From the NCBI GenBank assembly GCA_020627645.1, contig JAHDGN010000005.1:1-27953 (forward strand): DNA of 27,953 nucleotides, written 5' to 3'. Positions within the stretch are counted from its first letter, which is position 1. Each line of letters opens with the position of its first letter. Positions 15,401 to 22,624 of the stretch are shown piece after piece. The notes under the pieces were generated by a model, which worked only from the letters and a program-made list of their open reading frames with translations, had not been told where the DNA came from and made no database searches. This DNA is from Akkermansiaceae bacterium (GTDB taxonomy: Bacteria; Verrucomicrobiota; Verrucomicrobiia; Verrucomicrobiales; Akkermansiaceae). The position numbers and the translations under genes are program-made.

Positions 15401-16227
15401 CTCAGCGGTCGGAGCTCTGGACACTTGATCAGGCCGCCACCGGAAGAGTTGTTCGGGTCGAATTTATTGGACCAAATCGGGAAGGGCACTTTCTTTTGTC
15501 TTTGGCCGAGGTGCAGGTGTTTGGCAGAGCGATCTTGTCGGGAGGGGGGGCGGGAACACATACCCTGGCATCGGATCTGGAGAATTACATTTATCGGTTT
15601 GATGAGCCTGGGAGACAAGTGATCCGAGCTGTTCACCCAAGTGGGCAAACGGGAGAGTTAGAAGTATTTGTGAAGCAAGCCGAATTTTCGGGGGTGCAAG
15701 ATCTTACGGTTAACTTGTCTGGTAGAGTGACGGAACCGACTTCGAAAGTAGATGGAGATTTGTTTTTTGAGGGAGGTGATTCGATTTCTGTTAGTGGTGT
15801 TGGTTTGGTTGGAGAGCAGGTTCAAATTGATCTGACTCCAAGACGCCGAGGAGAACGGAAGCTTGTTGCTCGTCTCAGTGAAGGAGGTCCGATTGTTGGG
15901 GTTAAGACGGTTCAGGTGATTGAGCTTTCAGATGCTCTACAAAATGATCTGACGACGATTCTTCCGAGTTCAGTCTTTCCTGGAAATTCGACGCTTATTT
16001 CGCCCCTTGTTGTTAGTGATTTGCCTCCGGGGGGCTCTGTTGTGGTCACTATTTTCCGAGGTGGGGTTACCTTTTTGGATGGCACGACAGTGAAGAGCTT
16101 TAGTGAGGGAGATTTTGTGAACGGGGTTGCTCATCTTGAGTTTCTATTCCCGACAGGGATGAGTGGGGGGTACTGTCACCATATCGATCTTTACGATCGG
16201 AATGGCCAATTTATTGGGCGTCGTTAG
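12490..16227 (+). CDS. Secreted PA14 protein with three F-type (fucose-binding) lectin domains
   Basis: A 1245-residue exported protein. It begins with a signal peptide (about 1-27, ending SARG). Next is a PA14-like beta domain (about 30-195), then acidic calcium-binding repeats of the thrombospondin type 3 kind (about 199-278; DSDNDGLSDG), and a beta domain (about 285-410). Three tandem lectin domains (542-685, 699-841, 870-1012) each keep the full fucose-binding pattern H-X26-R-X-D-X4-R: H582/R609/D611/R616, H738/R765/D767/R772, H909/R936/D938/R943. Each also has the adjacent CC pair. A beta-rich tail (1013-1245) has no recognised sorting signal. It is the first gene of a tight three-gene cluster (3- and 9-base gaps). 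Binding of fucose-containing glycans is predicted from the motif; the cell-surface role is inferred. Confidence 0.88.
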   Translation: MAIKTHCLRILALAIAGISFYCPSARGELTVEKWSGVPFYSVDELVRCDPFYMAPDTIQFVQTNSYQDLEEHSGARMRGYVTAPTTGDYRFWLSALGGAEFWLSGDQTKYRKRRLIALGHDYGTGNGISSTDVNRWDQSLAQMSEPVRLVAGQRYFLEILSQRGYGNDYHVSVAWARPGAAREAIPTSFLSRYVTESEDQDDDYLPDGWERSFGLDDGENGLLARSREGERGDFDSDGLTNREEYLLGTNPANADSDNDGLSDGKEVRSYSTNPLQSDAPAEQLQQQFALSSFVDASSTWTSTSIGLVPSSFRGDIRWDFSVPSSGYWILNLGTKLLGDVYSHEVVDVEVMVDGIFRGRHELVYGPDGEFLLRVFTPRLSAGNHSITLTVDNLLARRMVAITRVDLVRPIGADLNGDGTPDWVIANLSVGESLKSFGATSRTSPAFIEGTQEFGATLNGQPVQQGVDFDHWFANLPLQNEGSTPFMVDFGSGGTRSGSIEWEETNVFQNEPIVVRKGDSLKLVAYPGNGPTGPGGGGGGELKNWALEPGVVATQISTGWNGPASLAIDGNTNGQYFDGSVTHTLSQSLDWWQVDLGQVRPISEVVLWNRTDCCGNRLSNFRLSILDESGAVVTAQDFYVSSGFVGVSESWSLSSTTIGRFVRIEKLGNGRGNTRLLSLAEVQVFGAEPGGRVPIGEVKNLALENGAVATQSTTSWDGLASLAIDGNTNGRYFDRSVTHTDSRPGTWWQVNLGQDRSISEVVLWNRTDCCANRLSNFRLSILDASGGVVTSRDFYVTSGSVGLNERWLLDSPVVGQVVRVDKLGVGRGGTQLISLAEVEVLGQELSDGGGVGGEVILELPGNVASLGPEENLALHSSAVATQSSTAHGGSPERAIDNNTDGRWGNGSVTHTANFQGSWWQVDLGRDALISDVQIWNREDCCVRRLSNYRVSLLDSSGAVVVSQDFYVTSGHAQRSELWTLDQAATGRVVRVEFIGPNREGHFLLSLAEVQVFGRAILSGGGAGTHTLASDLENYIYRFDEPGRQVIRAVHPSGQTGELEVFVKQAEFSGVQDLTVNLSGRVTEPTSKVDGDLFFEGGDSISVSGVGLVGEQVQIDLTPRRRGERKLVARLSEGGPIVGVKTVQVIELSDALQNDLTTILPSSVFPGNSTLISPLVVSDLPPGGSVVVTIFRGGVTFLDGTTVKSFSEGDFVNGVAHLEFLFPTGMSGGYCHHIDLYDRNGQFIGRR
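14113..15525 (+). repeat. Three tandem in-frame copies of an F-type lectin module
   Basis: Repeat units at about 14113-14544, 14584-15012 and 15097-15525 encode domains of about 143 residues. The first two are clearly more alike (both contain VVLWNRTDCC and NRLSNFRLSIL) than either is to the third, which fits a recent duplication of the first pair. Glycine-rich linkers separate and flank the units. Confidence 0.8.
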
Positions 16228-16230
16228 TAG

Positions 16231-17226
16231 ATGTTCGTTCGGTTTTCCTTTAGTCGTCTTAAGCAAATGAAATCAAAAATTATACTACCAATCGGACTTG
16301 TCCTCTTGTTGGGGGTGGGGTGGTTTTATTGGGAGAGCCGCGAGGAGAAGGAAGAGGTCGTCGATCTGGGAGGGGTTTTGGAAGAGAAAGGCCTCAAAAT
16401 GGGTGGTGGAGAGACTGAGAGGCGCTGGGCTGTGCTCACAGATTCAAAGGTTTTGTGGCAGAAACGGGCGGGAATTTTGAGGGAAATGAATACGAGGACT
16501 TTGCGATCAGAGGATGTTGATTTTCTTTTCGGTTTATTGCGCCATCAACCTAGAATGGGTGCGGAAGAGGGTTGGTGGGTTGTGGCGAATGAGATCATGG
16601 AGCAGTTGAGGCGTCGTGGATTGGGGAAGGATCGGTACGCGGACGAATTGACTGAAATTTTGATGGACTCGGAATTGGATCCTGTGATGAGAGATTATGC
16701 TGCCCAACATTTGGGTCAGTGGCTGACACCGCGAGGAAAGGAATTAGGTTATCCGTGTGAGGTTGATGAGGATGTGATCAAGGAGTCAATTCATGTGTTG
16801 GGTTCGGTCATTAGTGACGAATCGTTGGCGTTTACGTCGATACCGGGAACTGTTTTGAGAGTTTTCGCTGATATGAAAGCGGGAGGGTTCGATGAGAATA
16901 AAATTGATCAGATATTGACGAAATTGGAGCCATGGATCTCTGGGGTAATTGAGGGGAAAGTGGAGGTTAGTCTGCAGACGTGCTGTTCTGCAATTCAAGC
17001 CGTTGGTAGTTTTGGTTTGAGTGAACATCTTGAGGCCATCCGTGCTCTGGCTGGCAATCAGTCAGGGAGTTCGGATGTTCGGTTAAATTCTGTTGCTGTT
17101 TTAGGTGTGGTTGGATCTGAGGCTGATGTGAGTTTGTTGGAATCGCTTCTTGATCATCCTCAATTTCAGTACGCTGCGACAACGGCCTTAAAATCACTTC
17201 GCCAACATCATCAGTTACCTAACTAG
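16231..17226 (+). CDS. Membrane-anchored protein with HEAT-like helical repeats
   Basis: A 331-residue protein with one N-terminal hydrophobic helix (about 16-34, ILPIGLVLLLGVGWFYW), then a helical body. Segments such as PVMRDYAAQHLGQWL (151-165) and DVRLNSVAVLGVVGSEADVS (282-301) have the alternating helix pattern of HEAT/armadillo-like repeats. The ATG at 16231 lies three bases after the previous stop. An in-frame ATG at 16267 would give a cleaner anchor (MKSKIILP) and may be the true start; neither has a clear Shine-Dalgarno sequence. It sits between two exported proteins in one probable operon, so a role in their export or assembly at the envelope is plausible but unproven. Confidence 0.75.
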   Translation: MFVRFSFSRLKQMKSKIILPIGLVLLLGVGWFYWESREEKEEVVDLGGVLEEKGLKMGGGETERRWAVLTDSKVLWQKRAGILREMNTRTLRSEDVDFLFGLLRHQPRMGAEEGWWVVANEIMEQLRRRGLGKDRYADELTEILMDSELDPVMRDYAAQHLGQWLTPRGKELGYPCEVDEDVIKESIHVLGSVISDESLAFTSIPGTVLRVFADMKAGGFDENKIDQILTKLEPWISGVIEGKVEVSLQTCCSAIQAVGSFGLSEHLEAIRALAGNQSGSSDVRLNSVAVLGVVGSEADVSLLESLLDHPQFQYAATTALKSLRQHHQLPN

Positions 17227-17235
17227 AATTATTTT

Positions 17236-18339
17236 ATGACAACAAAATTGAGCAATTTTAGATCGTGCGTTTGGCTTATTCAGGCCGTTTTGTTAGCGAC
17301 GACCCTGATCGTGAGTTCCATCAATACGCCTCTGAATCCAACCGGGGAAAATTTTTCGCAGGTCTTGAGTGTGACTACCGACAATGATGAAGCGATTGTG
17401 ATCATGGATGGCCCTGAGGGACCGGTTATCTTGTATCCGGCGCGGGAAGTGGGAACCTTCAAAGTGAATGTTTTAGTGAGGCTAGCGGAAGGAATGAAGG
17501 ACGTGGACAAAGCAAAGGTGTCGGGTGCTCTTAAGAGTAGTAGCGGACTCACCATCGAGGCAGGTTCATTAAAAAAAGAGGGTAATCTTTTGAGTGCGGT
17601 GTTGGTGGTGTCTCCGGGTGAGAGTCAGGGTCGATTTGCGGTCACCTATGATGGAGGTGATAACGCAAGCCAGGTTCATCGGAACGTTCGGATTCAATCC
17701 GTGTCGGTTGATTTGGATGGAGATTCTGATGATAACAATGGCTTTGGTCTCCCGGATCGTTCTGCTGCGGAAGATGCCATTGAAGGAGACCAGGCAGCGG
17801 ATGGAAAACTGGTGACTCCAAGTCAAGGAGATGCAGATGGGGATGGTTTGCCTGACTACGCAGATGGTTTTCGGTTGGCTGGGTTTTCAAATGCGAATTC
17901 GGCAGGCGCTGGTTTCCAGTTGGTTCCGTTGGTGGTTGAATTGAAGGGTGGTTTTGATCCTGAGTTTGCGAAGGTTACTTTTGAATATGCTTCGATGTCC
18001 GAGCCTTGGATTGGAGGAGGTTTGCGAAATGGAGGTGCGGGTGATCCGCATCCGGTGATGGTTAGCAAGCGGGGAATTCGGCTTTGGAATCAACCTGCGA
18101 ATCAGAGGACTAGCGGAGCGTCGTTGGCTTTGGTTTTGGGATCGGGAGATTTCATTCCGGCAGGGGCTGAAATCGATTGGTTGAAATTGAATGTTGGTGC
18201 GAATCAGCGAGAGGCGACGATTTACGTTGAATATGTGGGGGAGCCCGCAAATGCTGATCCGGAAAAGTATGGGATCAAAGTTAAGGTGAGGCAGAATAAG
18301 GTGAAGCTTGGGGGCTCATCTGGGAGTGGTGGAATTTAG
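17236..18339 (+). CDS. Secreted protein with acidic calcium-binding-type repeats
   Basis: A 367-residue protein with an N-terminal hydrophobic segment (about 11-28), likely a signal peptide. A beta-rich region (about 45-155) follows. Two acidic stretches of the thrombospondin-3/EF-loop kind come next: DLDGDSDDNNGFGLPD (159-174) and DADGDGLPDYADGF (199-212). A second beta region spans about 228-352, and the protein ends in a Gly/Ser tail. From memory, the two acidic stretches in this arrangement resemble the front part of much longer secreted verrucomicrobial proteins, so this may be a shortened relative. It starts nine bases after the HEAT-like gene and closes the three-gene cluster. Function unknown. 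Confidence 0.78.
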   Translation: MTTKLSNFRSCVWLIQAVLLATTLIVSSINTPLNPTGENFSQVLSVTTDNDEAIVIMDGPEGPVILYPAREVGTFKVNVLVRLAEGMKDVDKAKVSGALKSSSGLTIEAGSLKKEGNLLSAVLVVSPGESQGRFAVTYDGGDNASQVHRNVRIQSVSVDLDGDSDDNNGFGLPDRSAAEDAIEGDQAADGKLVTPSQGDADGDGLPDYADGFRLAGFSNANSAGAGFQLVPLVVELKGGFDPEFAKVTFEYASMSEPWIGGGLRNGGAGDPHPVMVSKRGIRLWNQPANQRTSGASLALVLGSGDFIPAGAEIDWLKLNVGANQREATIYVEYVGEPANADPEKYGIKVKVRQNKVKLGGSSGSGGI

Positions 18340-18500
18340 TGAAGTTCATCGAGCGGTTTTAAGGAGGAGGAGTTTGCTCTTTGAAGGAACGTTGCTCTTT
18401 TGAGAAAGTTTTGGCTTAGGTGCTCTGGGTTGAAAAGCGATCCCTTGTGTAGAGAGGGTTTCGGATAATAACCCTGTGTTGGTTTGGGTGAAAATTTCTC

Positions 18501-18505
18501 GGAGG
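18501..18505 (+). promoter_or_regulatory. Ribosome-binding site that favours a GTG start
   Basis: GGAGG at 18501-18505 lies eight bases before GTG at 18514. It is one of only two good Shine-Dalgarno sites noticed in the window, and it points to 18514 rather than the ATG codons at 18547 or 18595. Confidence 0.5.
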
Positions 18506-18513
18506 GAACGAGA

Positions 18514-19140
18514 GTGCAATATTTTCGTTTTGAGCTATCTTCCTGGATGAAAAAAGCATTCAGCTTCGATGGGAATTGTTCTTCAGTGACCAGGATGTGG
18601 TGCTTTCTCTTTTTCGGGATCTTTCTTGTAGATATGAATGCTGAGGAAGAGCTTTTGGCGATCGTTAAAGCCGTCGAAACCAAGGAACTTCTTGTGTATC
18701 ATCAAAAGTTTGTTGAGATCGCAAAAGAGGTAGAGAAATTAGAGCGAGAATTTCCGAAGGGAGAAGGGAAGTGGGCGACTGATTTCAAGAGAGTGGCTCA
18801 TAACGACCTTGTAGAGAACTTGGGAGTATCAAACTTGATTGTTCTCTGGAAGCGTGGTGAAGGTCAATTTGTGATGAGAAGGTGGTGGGAGAGCAAAGAC
18901 CCGCTTGTCCGCATTACTGTGGGTCTTTTACTTTTCAGTCAGCCTGTCTCGAGTGAAGTTATTGATGGAAAATTTTCCAAATATGTGGAGTTTTCGAAGC
19001 GGTTCGGGAAAGCGGAAAAAGTTCAGCGGTTAAAAGAGTTGGTGATTGCGAGGAAGTTAGTTTCCGGTCTGTCCAAAGGGAAAAACGAGATCGACCAGAT
19101 TGTGGGGAAGTGGGAGAAACGACGTTGGTATCCATACTAA
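18514..19140 (+). CDS. Unrecognised exported helical protein
   Basis: A 208-residue protein of no family I recognise. A hydrophobic stretch (MWCFLFFGIFLVDMNA, about 28-43 from the GTG start) looks like a signal-peptide core or anchor. The rest is charged and probably helical (for example IAKEVEKLEREF) and ends in KWEKRRWYPY. A strong GGAGG supports the GTG start at 18514. The ATG at 18547 would give a more conventional signal peptide (MKKAFSF...), so the start is not settled. It lies 174 bases after the lectin cluster, probably in its own transcription unit, and converges with the synthetase-like gene. Confidence 0.65.
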   Translation: MQYFRFELSSWMKKAFSFDGNCSSVTRMWCFLFFGIFLVDMNAEEELLAIVKAVETKELLVYHQKFVEIAKEVEKLEREFPKGEGKWATDFKRVAHNDLVENLGVSNLIVLWKRGEGQFVMRRWWESKDPLVRITVGLLLFSQPVSSEVIDGKFSKYVEFSKRFGKAEKVQRLKELVIARKLVSGLSKGKNEIDQIVGKWEKRRWYPY

Positions 19141-19155
19141 GAAGGTTTTAGTATG
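19133..19155. terminator. Hairpin between convergent genes
   Basis: CATACTAA (19133-19140) and TTAGTATG (19148-19155) are perfect eight-base arms with a seven-base loop. The left arm includes the TAA stop of the plus-strand gene, and the opposing gene stops at 19167. No T-run follows on either strand, so it is a candidate shared terminator or mRNA end-protecting stem rather than a proven terminator. Confidence 0.4.
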
Positions 19156-19166
19156 AGGACAAAATC

Positions 19167-20843
19167 TCACATTTCACCTTCGAGAATCACTTGCCTCCAA
19201 AGTTCCAAGATGACTAACATCCAAAGGTTCATGCCATGGCGTGTGTGTCGTTCTTCGGTTTCGAAATTGAGGAGTTGTTTGATTCGGGTGGGTTGAAAGA
19301 TCCCTCCTTGATTGATGTTCTTGGGGGAGAGAGTTTGTTTGCTGAGACGGCGGAGTTCTTTTTCGAACCATGATTTGACGGGGACGCGCATGCCGACTTT
19401 GGGGCGATGAATCACGGAATGGGGCAGAAGGTTTTGGTATGCTTGTCGGAGAGCAAATTTATCAACACCGTTGCGGATCTTCCATTCGGTTGGGAGTTGG
19501 AAAGAGAGTTGCATGAGGCGTTCGTCAAAGAGGGGAGAGAGAGGGAGCATTTGTGTAGATCCGAGGAGGCGTTCAATTTTGGGGAGGATAAGGTGGGCTC
19601 CTTTGAAGCGCATATTGATCGCCATGAGGCGGTCGAGGAGGCGAGGTATCTGAGAGTTGTGAAGGTGTGAGGTGAGTGGTTGGAAGAGGTGTTGCTCAAA
19701 GTCGATCTGTTTTTGAAGTTCGGGGACGAGGAGGTTTTGGATGTCGTTGAAGGCACGCCGGAACGAAGCGAGGTAGATTTCTTCGCGGAAGTGGGGCGAG
19801 GGAGGTCCTTGGTGATACCAGTGGGCGAGGAGTAGGTAGAGGTTCTTTGGTCCTCCGAAGCAGGGGTCTCCGCCTTCGCCGTTGAAGGTGTATTGGTATC
19901 CCTGGGAGGCGATGTGTTTGGCGAGTTGGTGGTTGGGCATGGTGACAGGGTCGCCAATCGGTTCGTCGAGGTGCCATACAAGGGAACGGAGGTCCCGGGT
20001 GAACTGTCGTGGGGTTATTGGGATGATGTGGTGGGGGAGCTTAAGGTGTTGGGCGACTTGACGTGCGAAGAAGGTTTCGTTTTGGTGTTTTCTGCCAAAG
20101 GCGATGGAGAAGCAGGTTGGTTTGTGCCCGAGTTGTTTGAGTTCGGCGGCGACGGCAGAAGAATCAAGACCACCAGAAAGGAAGACGGCTAGGTCTTGAT
20201 TGTTTGGTGGGAGAATATCGGTGATGGCTTGTTGGTGGAGGTGCCGTAAGTGGTCTGGGATGTTTATTTGGTCAGTGAGTGATGTGGCGTTTTCGGGAAA
20301 GAACCATCTAATTGTCGTTATTTTTTTGGTTGGAGCATGGTAGCTTAGAATGTGTCCAGCGGGGAGTTCGTGAATTCCATTGAGCATGGTGTGTTTGCCG
20401 GGGATGAAGGAGAAGGCGAGGAAGGAGGCTAGTGAGGCGGGTTGGATTTGGCGGCTGAATCCTGGCAGGCGGTGGAGGGCTTTTGGTTCGGTGGCAAAGA
20501 CGAAGGTGTTTTGGTGGGTGGTGTAGTAGACGGTGCGCCGTCCGGCACCATCACGGACGAGAGTGAGGGTTTGGGTTTTGGAGTTCCAGTGAGCGTGAAT
20601 GAAGGGCGATCCGACGGGTTGATCGGTTGGTGGGAGTGGAAAGTCTTGGCGGGAGCCTGAGAGGGCGGAGATGGTGTGGGTCGTTTTTTTCCAAGACCCT
20701 TGGTTAAATCCGGGGATGAGGTGGAAAGCGCCTAGCAGGAATGGTTGAGTTTCGGTTTGAGTTCCCCGATGGGTAAGAGTTTGAGAGATCTGGTTTTTCC
20801 AGTTTCTTGGGGGTGACCCGATCCAGCCGAAGAGTGCGCCCAT
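19167..20843 (-). CDS. Asparagine-synthetase-like ATP-dependent ligase lacking the glutaminase cysteine
   Basis: A 558-residue protein with the two-domain layout of class II asparagine synthetase. The C-terminal ligase domain is well kept: pyrophosphatase loop SGGLDSS (223-229), DEPIGDP (293-299), GEGGDPCFGG (322-331) and HRPKVGMRVP (479-488). These support ATP-dependent adenylation of a carboxylate. The N-terminal domain starts MGALFGWIG, where true AsnB starts M-C-G-I, so the Cys2 nucleophile that releases ammonia from glutamine is missing. Known relatives with this loss include beta-lactam synthetases and the cyclases of some peptide natural products, which use an internal amine. Free ammonia or another amine are options here. 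It is the last gene after the bicupin and zinc-ribbon genes (21-base gap). Asparagine synthesis is therefore doubtful. Confidence 0.85.
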   Translation of the reverse strand: MGALFGWIGSPPRNWKNQISQTLTHRGTQTETQPFLLGAFHLIPGFNQGSWKKTTHTISALSGSRQDFPLPPTDQPVGSPFIHAHWNSKTQTLTLVRDGAGRRTVYYTTHQNTFVFATEPKALHRLPGFSRQIQPASLASFLAFSFIPGKHTMLNGIHELPAGHILSYHAPTKKITTIRWFFPENATSLTDQINIPDHLRHLHQQAITDILPPNNQDLAVFLSGGLDSSAVAAELKQLGHKPTCFSIAFGRKHQNETFFARQVAQHLKLPHHIIPITPRQFTRDLRSLVWHLDEPIGDPVTMPNHQLAKHIASQGYQYTFNGEGGDPCFGGPKNLYLLLAHWYHQGPPSPHFREEIYLASFRRAFNDIQNLLVPELQKQIDFEQHLFQPLTSHLHNSQIPRLLDRLMAINMRFKGAHLILPKIERLLGSTQMLPLSPLFDERLMQLSFQLPTEWKIRNGVDKFALRQAYQNLLPHSVIHRPKVGMRVPVKSWFEKELRRLSKQTLSPKNINQGGIFQPTRIKQLLNFETEERHTRHGMNLWMLVILELWRQVILEGEM

Positions 20844-20864
20844 TGTTTCAGTGTTTGGTTCAAT

Positions 20865-21932
20865 TTATTCGCCATCGTCACCTCCATCGTCATCACTATC
20901 CCAATCAATTGACCAAAATGAGGTTTCGTAGATGAGAATGGGATCGTGTGCGGTAGATTTTTGGTATGCTTTTCTCTCGGCTTCTGTGGCGAGTGAACCG
21001 ATGGTCTGAAGGGAGTTGATGGCGCGACCGAGGAGGGAAGAGAGGTTTGGATAGAGGAAGATGTCCGGGGTGAGAGGGGAGATTTGTTTGGACATGATTT
21101 TGAGGAACTTGGATGATTGTGTTTGTGTCTTTAGAAAGCCGAGGTCGTGGATTTTTGCAGCTGATTGTTCGGGGAGGAATTGGGCGGCTTGTTTGGCAAA
21201 TTCGCCGTTGTCTTCTTGGTGGAGGAGAAAGACATCTGGGGCAGGGGTTGCATTGAGGGATTGGAGGGCTCGATCGGCAACGTGATGAGGGTAATCGTCG
21301 AGGGTGAGAATCAGGCACCCGTTAGCCGTGTGAAATCCGTTGAGAGTGAGGAGGTCAACGAGTTCGGTTGAATCACAGAGTAGGATGCGGTTGATGCCGT
21401 ATGAGTTGATATCATTCTCAGGCCAGGGTGTTGGCGAGTCGTCTTGGTAGGTTGGGTTGGTGAGGAGGCCTGGGATACTTTGGCCGGCGGCGGTCCATTG
21501 TCTGAGGGTGTTTTCCCAAGCGGGAAAGTAGTGAGGTTTGGTTTTAAAAAAGGGAGAGCAGATGAGGATGAGGGTCGAGATAAGAGCAAAAATACCGAGA
21601 GGAAAAAACACCACGACGGCACCCATAGGGAGGATGGAGGTGCCGATGAGAACTGCGAAGAGAACCATGAGGGAGAAGCAAATTAGAGTTGTGAACAAAG
21701 CTCGTTTATATTCCTTGCGACGTCGAAGTTCTTTGAGTCGATAGCTAGCGGTGTAGAGTTGAGTTCTGGTGTATCGGATGGTTTGGTTTCCGCTGGCTCT
21801 GCGGATGATTGCATGGAAAAGGTTATCGGTAATTTTGAGGTCTTCCTTTGGTGAAAGAATGAAGTGGTATCCGCACTTGCAGATAGGACCCGCTGAGTAG
21901 TGGTGATTTTTTGAGCATTGGGGACATTTCAT
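20865..21932 (-). CDS. Zinc-ribbon membrane protein of unknown family
   Basis: A 355-residue protein with an N-terminal four-cysteine zinc ribbon (C3, C6, C18, C20; CPQC then CKC). A basic stretch follows (about 64-77), then two adjacent transmembrane helices (about 79-98 and 103-127). A soluble C-terminal region (about 180-335) has alternating strands and helices (INRILLCDSTELVDLLTLNG; GCLILTLDDYPHHVAD) that could form a Rossmann-like fold. The tail is strongly acidic (DSDDDGGDDGE). I do not recognise the family. Its ATG overlaps the bicupin stop by four bases (ATGA), and the synthetase-like gene follows after 21 bases, so the three are one operon. The cytoplasmic zinc ribbon and acidic tail suggest partner binding. 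Confidence 0.78.
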   Translation of the reverse strand: MKCPQCSKNHHYSAGPICKCGYHFILSPKEDLKITDNLFHAIIRRASGNQTIRYTRTQLYTASYRLKELRRRKEYKRALFTTLICFSLMVLFAVLIGTSILPMGAVVVFFPLGIFALISTLILICSPFFKTKPHYFPAWENTLRQWTAAGQSIPGLLTNPTYQDDSPTPWPENDINSYGINRILLCDSTELVDLLTLNGFHTANGCLILTLDDYPHHVADRALQSLNATPAPDVFLLHQEDNGEFAKQAAQFLPEQSAAKIHDLGFLKTQTQSSKFLKIMSKQISPLTPDIFLYPNLSSLLGRAINSLQTIGSLATEAERKAYQKSTAHDPILIYETSFWSIDWDSDDDGGDDGE

Positions 21933-22596
21933 GACTGAGAGTTGATGATGGTTCGGTTCACCATGGGGTGGTCGTGATCGGTGGGGCCGAAGTCACTGTC
22001 AGGGTGATAGGCGATGACACGCAGGGAGTTGGTCGAGTTGGTGTGGAAGCTGTGTGGGGCATTTGCTGGGATGCAGAAGATGGTGCCGGGTTGGAGGGGG
22101 ATTTCTGCATTGGGTGTGACGCAGTGGCCTTTTCCTGAAACAATCATGCCAAGACGGAGTGAGGGATGTGTGTGCCGGGTTTGGGCTGTGTTTGGCGGGA
22201 TGTGGAGGAGGTTGAGGCAGGGTTGACCGAGTTTTAGGGGGGGATGATTAGGGTGTCAGTGCACCCGTCAATGTATTGGAGACGACCTTTTTCTTCGATG
22301 GGGCCGCCGACGTTAAAAATTCCTTGGTGGTAGTGAGATGTGATGATGATTCCACTACCTGGGCCGGTGAGTGATGCGGACCCTGGTATCGCGAAGTAGA
22401 AACCGGACTCGACAGGAAAACTTCCGTAATTTGTCTCTAGCTTCGATGTTCCTTGAAAGGCAAAACCAAAGTGAGTGCCATTGTCAGGTAGAGCGAGTGT
22501 TTGTTGGTTCCAGGCAAGGAAGGTGGTGGGGTGAGAGGGGTCTGGAAAATGATCGAGCTTTCCAGTTCGTAGTTGATAAGGGATGAATGCTCTCAT
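21929..22596 (-). pseudogene. Two-domain cupin protein interrupted by a one-base frameshift
   Basis: The N-terminal half reads from ATG 22596 to TAA at 22234 (120 residues, ending DTLIIPP). The C-terminal half continues in another frame and carries the cupin metal motif RHTHPSLRLGMIVSGKG, then IPANAPHSFHT and AYHPDSDFGPTDHDHPM, ending at 21929. The junction is a run of seven C on the coding strand (22243-22237). With eight C the halves would join as DTLIIPP-LKLGQP, giving about 222 residues that resemble intact bicupin proteins I know from other bacteria. The C-terminal half alone could only start at ATG 22147, which would cut the HxH motif away. A sequencing error, a true mutation, phase variation or ribosomal slippage could each explain it. 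It heads the operon with the zinc-ribbon protein; its substrate is unknown. Confidence 0.72.
22237..22243 (-). other. C7 homopolymer at the bicupin frameshift
   Basis: Seven consecutive G on the plus strand (C on the coding strand) followed by TAAAAC. One more C would remove the TAA stop and restore the long frame. The tract is short for classical phase variation but is a typical place for slippage or read error. Confidence 0.7.
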
Positions 22597-22624
22597 CTGC
22601 GGTGATTCTTCTGTTTTGAATAAT

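Noticed and set aside
14113..15525. Tandem repeats as a CRISPR array or recombination artefact
   Set aside because: Units are about 430 bases, in frame, and encode conserved lectin domains with diverged sequence.
12490..18339. PEP-CTERM or LPXTG sorting signals on the secreted proteins
   Set aside because: The C-termini were read directly and show neither motif nor a terminal hydrophobic helix with basic tail.
19167..20843. Annotation as ordinary asnB
   Set aside because: The Cys2 glutaminase nucleophile is absent, and the gene sits in an operon with unrelated unknown genes.
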